Source: Solihabitans fulvus
Lineage (GTDB): Bacteria; Actinomycetota; Actinomycetes; Mycobacteriales; Pseudonocardiaceae
Direction: 5' to 3'
Length of the DNA stretch: 61,679 nt
Assembly (NCBI RefSeq): GCF_008386585.1
Contig: NZ_VUOB01000035.1
Coordinates: 1-61,679, forward strand
The notes beneath the pieces were generated by a model. That model had not been told where the DNA came from. It saw nothing but the letters and a program-made list of their open reading frames with translations, and ran no database searches. Of this stretch, positions 51,839 to 60,130 are shown in pieces (the stretch's first letter is position 1; each line of letters starts with the position of its first letter). The translations under genes and the position numbers were made by a program.

Positions 51839-53071
51839 ATGACCACACAGGCCTGGTTCGCCGACGCCAAGCTCGGCATCTTCGTCCATTGGGGGATTTA
51901 CGCCGTGGACGGCGTAACGGAATCCTGGTCCTTCTTCAACGGCGAGGTCTCGTATGCGGACTACCTGAAGCAGCTCGACGGCTTCACTGCGGCGAAGTAC
52001 GACGCCGAGGAGTGGGCCGTCCTGTTCCGGAAGGCGGGTGCGCGCTATGCCGTCCTCACCGCAAAGCACCACGACGGCGTCGCGCTCTGGGACACCGCGC
52101 TCAACGATCTGAGTGTCGTCAGGCGCACCCCTGCGGGCCGTGACCTGATCGAGCCCTACGTCGAGGCGCTGCGCCGACACGATCTCAAGGTGGGCCTGTA
52201 CTTCTCTCATCTGGACTGGTCGCATCCGGACTATCCATACCGGACGCTCCAGCAGCTCAACGCCGAGCCGATCATCGAAGAGCCCGAACACTGGGAACGG
52301 TTCCTGCGCTTCCACCGAGGCCAGCTCCGCGAACTCGTCACCGGCTACTCCCCCGATCTGCTGTGGTTCGACGGCGAGTGGGAGCTCCCGCAGCCGTGGT
52401 GGCGCATGGACGAGATCCACGCCGATCTGGTGGCCATGAAGCCCGGCATGGTCTTCAACGGCAGGCTCCTCGGCCACGGTGACTACGCCACCCCCGAGCA
52501 GGGCGCGCCGACTACGCCCCCTGAGGGCCCGTGGGAATTGTGTTACACCATCAACAACTCGTGGGGATTCCAAGGACAGGACCAGGACTACAAACCACTC
52601 GCCTTCCTCGTTCAGCTGTTCGTGGAGACCATCGGTGGCGGCGGCAACCTGCTGCTGGATGTCGGCCCGCGTGAGGACGGCACGATCCCGTCCGAACAGG
52701 CCGCGCGGCTGGAGGGCCTGGGAGACTGGATCCGCCGCAACGACAACGCGGTCTACGGCACCGAACGCGGCATCCCCGCCGGCCACTTCCACGGCCCCAC
52801 CACGGTATCCAGGGACCGCAGGACCCTGTACGTGTTCTGCTTCGACCCGCCCCGCGACCACATCACCATCCGCGGCCTGAAGACCCCAGTCAAGCGGATC
52901 ACCGTACTGGGAACCGGGGAGACACTGGCCCACCGGCGCGTCGGCGGTTTCTCCCCGGTTCCCGGCATGCTGCTGATCGACGCCCCGGCGGCCTGCGACC
53001 GCTATGTCACCACACTCGCGGTCGAACTGGACGGCGAACTGGAGCTCTACCGCGGCCATGGCCGGGACTGA
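51839..53071 (+). CDS. Cytoplasmic GH29 alpha-L-fucosidase
   Basis: The 410-residue protein lacks a signal peptide. It has GH29 segments AWFADAKLGIFVHWGIYAV, LTAKHHDGVALWDT, VGLYFSHLDWSHPDYPY and LLWFDGEWELPQPWW with the expected nucleophile Asp178. It is shorter than the secreted GH29 at 34084 because it lacks lectin domains, and it is distinct from the GH29 half of the GntR fusion (LWFDGEW against LWNDMGY around the nucleophile). It should remove fucose from imported oligosaccharides. The AraC gene is divergent 72 bp upstream; an ATCCGAT half-site lies at 51801-51807. Stop codon is 9 nt from the convergent stop of the beta-helix gene. Confidence 0.92.
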   Translation: MTTQAWFADAKLGIFVHWGIYAVDGVTESWSFFNGEVSYADYLKQLDGFTAAKYDAEEWAVLFRKAGARYAVLTAKHHDGVALWDTALNDLSVVRRTPAGRDLIEPYVEALRRHDLKVGLYFSHLDWSHPDYPYRTLQQLNAEPIIEEPEHWERFLRFHRGQLRELVTGYSPDLLWFDGEWELPQPWWRMDEIHADLVAMKPGMVFNGRLLGHGDYATPEQGAPTTPPEGPWELCYTINNSWGFQGQDQDYKPLAFLVQLFVETIGGGGNLLLDVGPREDGTIPSEQAARLEGLGDWIRRNDNAVYGTERGIPAGHFHGPTTVSRDRRTLYVFCFDPPRDHITIRGLKTPVKRITVLGTGETLAHRRVGGFSPVPGMLLIDAPAACDRYVTTLAVELDGELELYRGHGRD

Positions 53072-53080
53072 GCAGGAGAT

Positions 53081-55978
53081 TCAGGTCCCGACGGAAACCA
53101 CTTTCTTGATGCGCTGCGGTGGAATGCCAGTGCGCACGGCGAAGCCGTCGACGATCATGTACTGGCCGGTCTTCATGACGCCCTTGAGGGTGTGCACGCC
53201 CGGGGCCAGGCCGTCCTTGCTGTACACGGTCTGCTGGTAGGCGCGCGTGGCGCTGGTGGCGTCGACGGTGGTCTGTAGGACGCCGTCGACGTAGATGTCG
53301 ATCTCTCCCTCGTCGCTGTACTTCTCGGTGATCAGGTCGATGCCGGTGCCGTTGAAGCGGAACGAGAACGAGTCGCCGATGGTGGTGGTCGCGTCGATGT
53401 CGTCCATGAACGAGCCTCCGCCCCCGGTGTCCTTGCCGCGCCAGCCCCAGCCTGCACCGGTGTAGGCAACGCCGGCAGTGTTGTTGTACTGCTGGGGATC
53501 GGCGGGTTTGGTGAACGTCACGGTGGTGAGTGCCTGGCTGCGCCACACGCCGGCGGTGACGGTGCTGCCCGGCGCCAGCGCCTGGTACACCGTCCAGAAG
53601 CTGTCCCGGTCGGTGACGGTGCTGTCGTTGACCGACCGGATCACGTCCAGCGTGCGCAGTCCCTGCCCATAGGCATAGGACGTGGTGGGCACGTTCTCCA
53701 AGTACAGGCCGTTGAAGTCCCCGAGGCCGACGGCGGACTGGACCGCGTTGTCGTAGACCTGCTTGACGGTCGCGCCCATCAGCGGCTCGGCCTGCGACGC
53801 GCGCGTGGGCACGACCGGCGTGTCCGGCCAGGTGACCGCCGGAGGTGCGGGTTCGCCGGGGTTTCCGGTGCCGAACCGGTCCATCGGGAAGTTCACGAAT
53901 CCGAGCGTGAGCGCCGGCGAGGTGCCGGCGACCGTGTAGTCCTTCATGGCCGGTGTGCCCCACGGCGAGCCGTTGGTGAACTGCGGGCTGGCGGTGACCG
54001 AGTGAGTGTCCAGCCCGTTGGCCGCCCAGGCACCGTCCAGGCCGGTGACCGTCCCGTCGTTGTTCCAGAACACGTTGTTGTCGGCGGTGTACTTGGCGGT
54101 GGCCGGGTCGCTGACGGTGAGCTGGTAGGGCTGGCCGGTCAGGACGATGTTGCGGTTGATCGCGTCCTCGACGTCGCGGTGGGTGATCTGCTCGTAGATG
54201 CTGCCGTTGACCACGATGTTGTTGGTGACGGTCCGGTAGAAGCCGTCTCGCAGCTTGATGCCGGCGTTGAGCAACAGGTTGTTGGTCAGGACGTAGTTGC
54301 TGGAGCCGTCGTCCAGGTCGATGGCCCACTCGCTGTTGTGCCAGACCCGATTGTTGCTGATGGTGTTGGGCGAGACGACATCCAGGCGTGCATAGCTTTT
54401 CTGCTGCGCGTCGGACTGGGCGCTGGGGTTGATGTTGGGGCCGGCGATGGGCCAGAAGCGGTCCCGGCCCCACGCGTTGATCGGGCCGTGGTCGGAGGTC
54501 TCCTTCACGCAGTCGAAGATGTCGTTGGAGTCGACGAGGTTGCCGCCCCAGGTTCCGTCGTTGATGTTGACGCAGGAGCGCGGGCTGCCGTGGATGGTGT
54601 TGTGGGACACGGTGACCTGTCTGCTCATGGAGATGTTCACGCCGGCGCTCTGCTTCTCGAAGCGGCCCATGTCGGCCATGCTGTTGTCGCTGACCGTGAT
54701 GTCGCGGGGGTAGTCCTCGGTCTTGGGGCCCGGGGTGAGGTCTGTGGGCGGGTTGACCATGGCGTTCCAGGTGGAACGGTCGCGGACGGCGGCGGGCGAG
54801 CCGACAACCTGGACGTCGCTGGCCCCGGAGGAAGTGAACCTGTTGCGGGTGACCACGTCGTCCTTGTTGTAGCCGTCGATGAACACGCCGTTGCCGCCGA
54901 CGTTGTCGAACACCGAACCGGACACCGTGATGCGCTTGGTGTTCTTGGCGTGGATCGCGCCGGCCCGCGCGATGGCCCAGTCGCCCAGTTGCAGGCCCTC
55001 GTAGGGCGTGTCGAACAGGGTGCGGTGGGTCTGGGTGAAGGTGAACCCGTTGAAGGTCAGGTCGTGCACCGGTTGGGTGGGCGAGTGGCCTTCGACGCGG
55101 ATCAGCTCGTCCAGCTCGGCGGTCTCCACCATCGCGGTGGAGAGATCGGTGCCGGCTGGCGGCTGGAGGTACAGCTTGCCGGCGGTCTTGTCGTAGAACC
55201 ATTCGCCGGGGGCGTCGAGTTCCTCGAAGATGTTCTCGGCGACGACGGTGTTCGGGTCCATGCCGCTGCCCCGGTTGTTGTCGCCCACCCACTGCGTCTG
55301 CAACTGGCCGGAGCTGAAGCCGGTGATCGTGTAGTCGTTGCCGCCCCAGTGACCGTAGTGCAGGGCGCGGATGTAGCCGGTCGTAGGGTTGTTCCAGGTC
55401 TTAGCCCTGGCGTCGAGCGTGGCCATGCTCGTGGTTCCGTTAAGGACCGTCGCGGCGGGGTCGGCGTTGGGGTAGCGAGCAAGGGTCTGCTTGGTGCCAT
55501 TGAGGAACAGCCCGTCGATGCTCAGGTTCTTCCCGACGTCAGCCACCTGGATGGCTCCGGAGTAGGCAGTCCACGCCGCGGTCACCTGACGTCCACCGCC
55601 GATAACGACCTTCTCCCCCGGGTAGGCCGAGTAGGTGACCGGGGCGGACGGCGTTCCGGAGTCCGCCGCGGTGAAGCGCAGCGTGGCCGCCAGGTGGTAA
55701 CTGCCACCGCGAACCCACACGTGGACGGCCTTCCCCGACCTCGACGCGGCCCGAGCCGCGGCCTGCGCGCGCGCCAGTGTCAGCACCGGGCGCGCCTCCG
55801 ACGATCCGCCGTTGGCATCGTTGCCGGTGGGTGCGACGTAGACATTGACCACGCGGGAGTGCACGGGCGCGCCCATAGACTCCGGCGCGGTCAATGCCAG
55901 AAGGGTGATCGACAACGCCGCCGTGAGGGGTACGGCTCCCCGGCGTCGCGCCGTGCTCAGGTTCCATCCGTGCCTCAT
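53081..55978 (-). CDS. Secreted right-handed parallel beta-helix glycosidase-like protein (GH141/GH120-like) with PDZ domain and C-terminal beta-sandwich module
   Basis: The 965-residue precursor has a signal peptide (AVPLTAALSITLLALTAP). The core begins VVNVYVAPTGNDANGGSSEA and runs through many beta-helix coils (HDLTFNGFTFTQTHRTLFDT, KRITVSGSVFDNVGGNGVFI, ITVSDNSMADMGRF, NTISNNRVWHNSEWAIDL). This architecture is shared by GH141 (alpha-L-fucosidase/xylanase) and GH120 enzymes; the fucosidase context favours GH141. Around residues 770-850 a PDZ-like domain appears (FNGLYLENVPTTSYAYGQGL, RTLDVIRSVNDSTV). The last 115 residues are the beta-sandwich module also found at 39252. The start at 55978 follows GGGAG. 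CATCGGATG-type sites at 56011 and 56130 suggest control by the GntR-GH29 protein. Confidence 0.8.
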   Translation of the reverse strand: MRHGWNLSTARRRGAVPLTAALSITLLALTAPESMGAPVHSRVVNVYVAPTGNDANGGSSEARPVLTLARAQAAARAASRSGKAVHVWVRGGSYHLAATLRFTAADSGTPSAPVTYSAYPGEKVVIGGGRQVTAAWTAYSGAIQVADVGKNLSIDGLFLNGTKQTLARYPNADPAATVLNGTTSMATLDARAKTWNNPTTGYIRALHYGHWGGNDYTITGFSSGQLQTQWVGDNNRGSGMDPNTVVAENIFEELDAPGEWFYDKTAGKLYLQPPAGTDLSTAMVETAELDELIRVEGHSPTQPVHDLTFNGFTFTQTHRTLFDTPYEGLQLGDWAIARAGAIHAKNTKRITVSGSVFDNVGGNGVFIDGYNKDDVVTRNRFTSSGASDVQVVGSPAAVRDRSTWNAMVNPPTDLTPGPKTEDYPRDITVSDNSMADMGRFEKQSAGVNISMSRQVTVSHNTIHGSPRSCVNINDGTWGGNLVDSNDIFDCVKETSDHGPINAWGRDRFWPIAGPNINPSAQSDAQQKSYARLDVVSPNTISNNRVWHNSEWAIDLDDGSSNYVLTNNLLLNAGIKLRDGFYRTVTNNIVVNGSIYEQITHRDVEDAINRNIVLTGQPYQLTVSDPATAKYTADNNVFWNNDGTVTGLDGAWAANGLDTHSVTASPQFTNGSPWGTPAMKDYTVAGTSPALTLGFVNFPMDRFGTGNPGEPAPPAVTWPDTPVVPTRASQAEPLMGATVKQVYDNAVQSAVGLGDFNGLYLENVPTTSYAYGQGLRTLDVIRSVNDSTVTDRDSFWTVYQALAPGSTVTAGVWRSQALTTVTFTKPADPQQYNNTAGVAYTGAGWGWRGKDTGGGGSFMDDIDATTTIGDSFSFRFNGTGIDLITEKYSDEGEIDIYVDGVLQTTVDATSATRAYQQTVYSKDGLAPGVHTLKGVMKTGQYMIVDGFAVRTGIPPQRIKKVVSVGT

Positions 55979-56010
55979 CGGCTGCTCCCGCCGTGACACA
56001 ACATCGCGAT

Positions 56011-56021
56011 ACATCCGATGT
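56011..56021. promoter_or_regulatory. Operator copy upstream of the beta-helix gene (ACATCCGATGT)
   Basis: ACATC-C-GATGT is a perfect 11-bp palindrome, 32 nt upstream of the start codon at 55978. Read on the other strand it is AAGACATCGGATGTAT in context, nearly identical to the site at 36529. Confidence 0.6.
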
Positions 56022-56129
56022 CTTAACGAGTTGGATACGCGAGCGCCATACTGCACTCTCCACAATCGCCGCGTCAACGCCAACTTTGACCGGTTTGGCG
56101 CCTCTAGGTCAGACCCACCGTCCTTCAAA

Positions 56130-56151
56130 CATCGGAGTGCTCGCTCCGATG
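56130..56151. promoter_or_regulatory. Inverted repeat CATCGGAG-N6-CTCCGATG
   Basis: Two half-sites of the same motif face each other as a perfect 8-bp inverted repeat with a 6-bp centre, 150 bp upstream of the beta-helix gene. It may be a second operator or a small hairpin. Confidence 0.5.
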
Positions 56152-56159
56152 AGGGAGAG

Positions 56160-56560
56160 ACCCTCGCCCGCTACGCGGGCTCCCCGCGGCCAGTTCCAAG
56201 GATCGCCGCCCCGTCCGCCAGATCGGCCACGTCCAGTGCCCACGGCCGGTGTTCTCCGGCGGCACGCGGGTCACCGGGCGGAAGTCCTACGACAGCGCCA
56301 AAAACATCTACCCGGTTACCGCGATCATCCCCAGCGGCACCGGGTCCGCCTTCTACCTTGACACCGACACGGCGGCATGGTCATGCGCAACGTCGGCGCG
56401 CTGCCTAGTACAGGCTCGCGTACCCAAGCAGACGGCGCCCGTCGCGGAGCGCAGACCTACGTATCGCTGCCGAGTAGGTCGGGTTGGGTCGCTCGGGGTG
56501 GCCGAATGGCGGGGTTTCGAGCGGCGGCGTGCCATCGCCCGGCGGTTGGGGACTGGCTGC
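56160..56560. other. Intergenic stretch with possible decayed coding sequence
   Basis: No intact gene is supported. A plus-strand frame around 56190-56400 reads HVQCPRPVFSGGTRVTGRKS and then YPVTAIIPSGTGSAFYLDTD, which looks protein-like but matches no family I recognise and loses that character after about 56400. It may be a remnant of a secreted protein gene. Confidence 0.25.
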
Positions 56561-56872
56561 TCAGGCGAGTGCCGCGCGGGCCAGGGCACACAGCTCAGCC
56601 CGGTCGTCGATCGCGTCCGGTGGGACGCTGCAGTAGGCGTGCACGACCACCTCGCGGCCCGCGGCGTTGTAGGTGAACGGTGTGGACCCGGCCTCCTCAT
56701 AGGAGGAGCGGGCCGCGTCGTCGACGCGGAGGTAGAGGGTGTCCATCACCATCGCGAACTGGATGCCGTGGCTGCGCAGTGCCCAGCCGCCGAAGTAGCG
56801 GTGGACGGTGACCTCGCCGAGCGACGCCAGCTGATCGGCGACATGCTCGGCGAGGCTGCGGGATCCGCTCAC
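56561..56872 (-). CDS. TfoX N-terminal-domain protein
   Basis: The 103-residue product starts with GTG at 56872 and overlaps the previous stop by 4 nt. Its sequence (LAEHVADQLASLGEVTVHRY, FGGWALRSHGIQFAMVMDTL, YLRVDDAARSSYEEAGSTPF) matches the TfoX N-terminal domain, a small fold found alone in many bacteria; the name comes from a competence regulator but single-domain actinobacterial copies have no known role. It is the last gene of a TetR-NTF2-TfoX operon. Confidence 0.83.
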   Translation of the reverse strand: MSGSRSLAEHVADQLASLGEVTVHRYFGGWALRSHGIQFAMVMDTLYLRVDDAARSSYEEAGSTPFTYNAAGREVVVHAYCSVPPDAIDDRAELCALARAALA

Positions 56873-57216
56873 GCGGGGAGGAAGAACCCGGTGATGTCGG
56901 CGAGTCGGCCGTCGCGGTGCAGCGCGGTGCTCACGCCCGCCATGGCGGGCTCGCCCTGCTCGCCCAGCTGGGTCCACCGTGCGAGCGACCGGTCGTGGTG
57001 CTCGAGTACTTCGTCGATGCGGAACCGGTGACCGGGGAAGGCGCCGGCGAATCCGGCCATGTAGGCGGCCAGCTCGGTTAGCCCGCCCACCTCCGTGCCC
57101 GGGTCCCGATAGGCGACGTCGTCGACCGCGACCGTGCCGAGGGCGGCGAGCCGCTCGCCGCGGTCGGCCGACCAGCACGCGGCATAGTCCGTCCAGAGCT
57201 GCTGTGAGTCGCTCAT
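56869..57216 (-). CDS. NTF2-like/SnoaL-type small protein
   Basis: The 115-residue product (SQQLWTDYAACWSADRGERL, AVDDVAYRDPGTEVGGLTEL, FPGHRFRIDEVLEHHDRSLA) is a cone-shaped NTF2-like alpha+beta barrel of SnoaL type. Such proteins are polyketide cyclases, isomerases or binding proteins for small hydrophobic ligands. No catalytic assignment is possible. Its ATG overlaps the TetR stop and its stop overlaps the TfoX start, so all three are translationally coupled. Confidence 0.83.
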   Translation of the reverse strand: MSDSQQLWTDYAACWSADRGERLAALGTVAVDDVAYRDPGTEVGGLTELAAYMAGFAGAFPGHRFRIDEVLEHHDRSLARWTQLGEQGEPAMAGVSTALHRDGRLADITGFFLPA

Positions 57217-57809
57217 CGCTGTCCCTCTTTCTCGGAGCCGATCGACGCCATCGCGCCATCGGTGATGGTGTGCAGTTTCGTGAGGGGGGTGCCGGCCCTG
57301 ACCAGCACCAGCAGGCCTTGATAGAGCGCCAGCAGGCGGGCTGCCGACTCCTCGACGTCCAGATCCGCGGACAGCAGGCCCAGGGCACGGGCGCGCGTCA
57401 GCGCGTCGGCGAAGCCGGACTCGATCGCCTCCAGCCCTCGGCGCACTCCCGCGGCGGCCTGCGGAACGGTGAAGGACTCCACGGCGGTGTTGGTGAGCAG
57501 ACAGCCCGGATCGGGATCGAGGCCGGTCTCGAACGCCGAGGTGAAGAACGACCGGATGCCCGCCACAGGATCCGCCGGCTCCAGGAGATGAACCCGGACC
57601 CGGCCCCGCACCACCTGGTCGTTGTAGGCGTCCAGTGCCGCGCGGAACAGGCCGTCCTTGCTTTCGAAGACCCGGTACAGGCTGCCCGGGTGCAGCCCGG
57701 TCGCCTCCTCGATGTCCCGCAGAGAGGCCCCGAGGTAGCCGCGGCGACGGAACAGCCGCATGGCGGAGGCCAGCACCTCCGCCTGATCCCAGAGCTGCTT
57801 GCGCCCCAT
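57213..57809 (-). CDS. TetR-family transcriptional regulator
   Basis: The 198-residue product has a TetR HTH (EVLASAMRLFRRRGYLGASL, IEEATGLHPGSLYRVFESKD) and an all-helical ligand domain of the type found in AcrR/NemR-like regulators. A cysteine in DPGCLLTN sits where NemR-like sensors react with electrophiles. The ATG at 57809 follows AAGGAGGTG. It leads a coupled three-gene operon, and a near-palindromic operator lies 16 nt upstream of its start, indicating autoregulation. Confidence 0.9.
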   Translation of the reverse strand: MGRKQLWDQAEVLASAMRLFRRRGYLGASLRDIEEATGLHPGSLYRVFESKDGLFRAALDAYNDQVVRGRVRVHLLEPADPVAGIRSFFTSAFETGLDPDPGCLLTNTAVESFTVPQAAAGVRRGLEAIESGFADALTRARALGLLSADLDVEESAARLLALYQGLLVLVRAGTPLTKLHTITDGAMASIGSEKEGQR

Positions 57810-57824
57810 CGACACCTCCTTAGT

Positions 57825-57838
57825 TGAACGATCGCTCA
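57825..57838. promoter_or_regulatory. Predicted TetR operator TGAACGATCGCTCA
   Basis: TGA-x-CGATCG-x-TCA is palindromic apart from one position per arm. It lies directly upstream of the TetR gene ribosome site. The remaining DNA to 58118 shows no gene. Confidence 0.65.
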
Positions 57839-58048
57839 CAAAAATAACACACGTGCACTGCCGACCGCCCCCTCCCTCCACCCGAGCCCGTCCCGCCGGT
57901 GCGATCCTTCCGCACATCGGCGACCTGATCGGTGCGTCGCGACCAGCTCGAAACGCTGCCACATAAGGAAAACCGAGAGGATCTCCACTCGGCCGCGACC
58001 TGACCCAGCAAGATCAACATGCCGGCGCAACAGGTTCGTCCGCTATGA

Positions 58049-58067
58049 AGCGACCGCGCTGGTCGCT
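58049..58067 (-). terminator. Short stem-loop after the phosphotransferase gene
   Basis: AGCGACC (58049-58055) pairs with GGTCGCT (58061-58067) around a 5-nt loop, 52 nt beyond the leftward stop at 58119. Confidence 0.4.
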
Positions 58068-58118
58068 GTCCTTCGGTGAGGGGCTGAGACCAGCACGGTC
58101 CCCAACGGGCGGGATTGC

Positions 58119-59018
58119 TCAGCCGTCTTCCAGCACCGTCCGGATCACGTGACGAGCGTTGTCTGCCATCGCCGGATTTGTCCTCCGGTAGTACGGCAGC
58201 GCGATCAGCGCCTGCGAAAGCGTCCGCCCCCGGCCGCGGATCCACATCCCGTCATCCACGCCCAGAGCCTCGCGGAAGGCTTCCCTCCCATCGGCCGGCA
58301 GCAGATTCCACGCCGGGAACAGATCGCAGGCCGGATCGCCCACGCCCATACAGCCGAAATCGATCACTGCGGACAGGCGGTCACCGTCCACCAACAGATT
58401 GCCCGGCATCAAATCGGCATGCAGCCACACTGATGGAGCGTCCTGGCCTTGGGCCCGCAACGCGTTCTCCCACATGGCGGCCACGGCATCGCAGTCGACG
58501 TCCTCCTCCGGGATCCCGCGCAGCTGCGCGATCGCCGCCCGGGTCGGTGAGTCGAGCAAGGCGAGCTGCCCGCCGCGGTGGGCCCTCGGCGCCCCCGGCA
58601 AGTCGATGCTCCGCATCGCCGCCACGAACTCGGCCAGATCCTTGGCCAGAAGCAAGGGCTCACTGAGCGCCCCCACTTCGGGATTCTTCCCCTCCAGCCA
58701 TCGATACACCGACCACGGCCACGGATAGCCATCGGCAGGCGTCCCGGCCCCGAGCACCTCTGGGATGGTTACGGGCAGCCGGGACCCGAGGCGGGGCAGC
58801 CAACGCTGTTCCATCGCCACGTCTGTGGCCCCGCCCGCCACCAACGGCAGCCTGACGACCAGGTCGTCGCCAAGCCGGTACATGGCATTGACCGTGCCGC
58901 TGGATGGCCACCTCTCCACCGCCAGCTCCGACCACTGAGGGAATTGCGCCGCGATCAGACTCCGAACGAGGTCGTCGTCGATCGGGAGCATGTCTGGATG
59001 CATCTGCCCTGCGCTCAC
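58119..59018 (-). CDS. Aminoglycoside phosphotransferase-family kinase
   Basis: The 299-residue protein has the APH kinase core: N-terminal lobe with NAMYRLGDDLVVRLPL, catalytic loop VWLHADLMPGNLLV (HxDxxxxN) and metal-binding SAVIDFGCMGVGDPACDLFP. It should phosphorylate a hydroxyl on a small molecule, possibly an aminoglycoside or macrolide, or a cellular metabolite as in many homologues. The frame opens with GTG at 59018, which lacks a good ribosome site; ATG at 59003 is an alternative. It is transcribed alone. Confidence 0.88.
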   Translation of the reverse strand: MSAGQMHPDMLPIDDDLVRSLIAAQFPQWSELAVERWPSSGTVNAMYRLGDDLVVRLPLVAGGATDVAMEQRWLPRLGSRLPVTIPEVLGAGTPADGYPWPWSVYRWLEGKNPEVGALSEPLLLAKDLAEFVAAMRSIDLPGAPRAHRGGQLALLDSPTRAAIAQLRGIPEEDVDCDAVAAMWENALRAQGQDAPSVWLHADLMPGNLLVDGDRLSAVIDFGCMGVGDPACDLFPAWNLLPADGREAFREALGVDDGMWIRGRGRTLSQALIALPYYRRTNPAMADNARHVIRTVLEDG

Positions 59019-59211
59019 AACACATCATCCGACCGCCAGACACCACCAGCCGTCAAACGTTTTCCCGCCAGCACACCCGCAACATGCTTCAGCCCCACAG
59101 CGCTCAATCCAACGTCGTGAATGTCGTTGTTGTGGCTGCCGGGCAGGATCCGACCGACCACCATGACCAGGTGGGTGTCCAGGGCACCTCACGGGCTCCA
59201 TGAAGCCGGTA

Positions 59212-60026
59212 TCACGAAGAAGCGTTGAGTGAGGCGAGCAGGGCCAGAGCATCGGCCGATCGGGTGCCGGGCTCGGCGTGCAGGAGCATCATCTCCAGTC
59301 CGCTGGCACCGACCACCTGGAACTTCTCGACCAGCAGCTCCACAGCACCGACCTGCGGATGCTGGATCCGGAACGCGACCTCGGCCGCGGAGCGCACATC
59401 GTGGCGGGCCCACAGCTGGCGGAACCGGTCGCTCTTGAGGGACATCTCCCCGATCAGGGCCTGTAGGCGTTCGTCGTCGGTCTCCGTGCCGACCGTGGCG
59501 CGCAGGTGGGCCACGGCGATGTCCGTGTAGTACTCCCAGTCGGCGTGGTATTCCTGAACCGCCTCGTCGGTGAAAAGCGCGCGCAGCCGGTTCGTCCCCG
59601 GCGTCAGCTCTGGGGACAGCGCCCGCGCCAGCCGGTTGGCGGCCAGGACATCGCTGTACCGATTGAAGACGAATGCGGGCACGTTGAGGATTTGGAGCAG
59701 CGTTTCGAGTCCCGAGGGGAGACGTTCGTCGGGCCAATCGGATTCGCGGCGCGGTTTCGGGCGGCGAGAGACAGCAGGTATGCAGTGCCTTCCTGGTCCA
59801 GCTGGAGTACCTGGGCGAGCGCCTCGAGTACCTGCGCCGAGGGGTTGCGGTCGCGGCCCTGTTCGAGGCGCAGGTAGTACTCGGCGCTGATGCCGGCCAG
59901 CATGGCGACCTCCTCGCGGCGCAGCCCGGTCACCCGGCGCAGCCCGTGCCCGGGCGGCAGGCCCGCATCGGCGGGGGTGACCCGTTCGCGTCGTGCACGC
60001 AGGAAGTCTCCCAGGGCATTGTTCAT
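59212..60026 (-). pseudogene. MmyB-type HTH regulator interrupted by a frameshift
   Basis: From the ATG at 60026 the product begins NALGDFLRARRERVTPADAG, LRREEVAMLAGISAEYYLRL, a XRE-type HTH, and runs to LLSLAARNRA. A second frame then continues with RRESDWPDERLPSGLETLLQ and VPAFVFNRYSDVLAANRLAR to a stop at 59212, the MmyB-like ligand-binding domain. The break is near 59755-59768; adding one base there would restore a single protein of about 270 residues. It is divergent from an SDR gene, the usual partner and target of such regulators. Either a true recent mutation or a sequencing error. Confidence 0.8.
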
Positions 60027-60130
60027 GAATGTCAGGCTATGTGGTCGCAAATCGATTCTGGGTGTCCCTGTCACTACCAGGAGCAAGAAGGACCTGGCAG
60101 GGCCGATTCGCGCCTGTGAACGTTGCTTGT

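Noticed and set aside
54002..55996. Long open frame antisense to the beta-helix gene (over 650 codons)
   Set aside because: Valine/glycine/histidine-heavy composition typical of a GC-rich shadow frame; the opposite strand encodes a signal peptide, beta-helix repeats and a known module.
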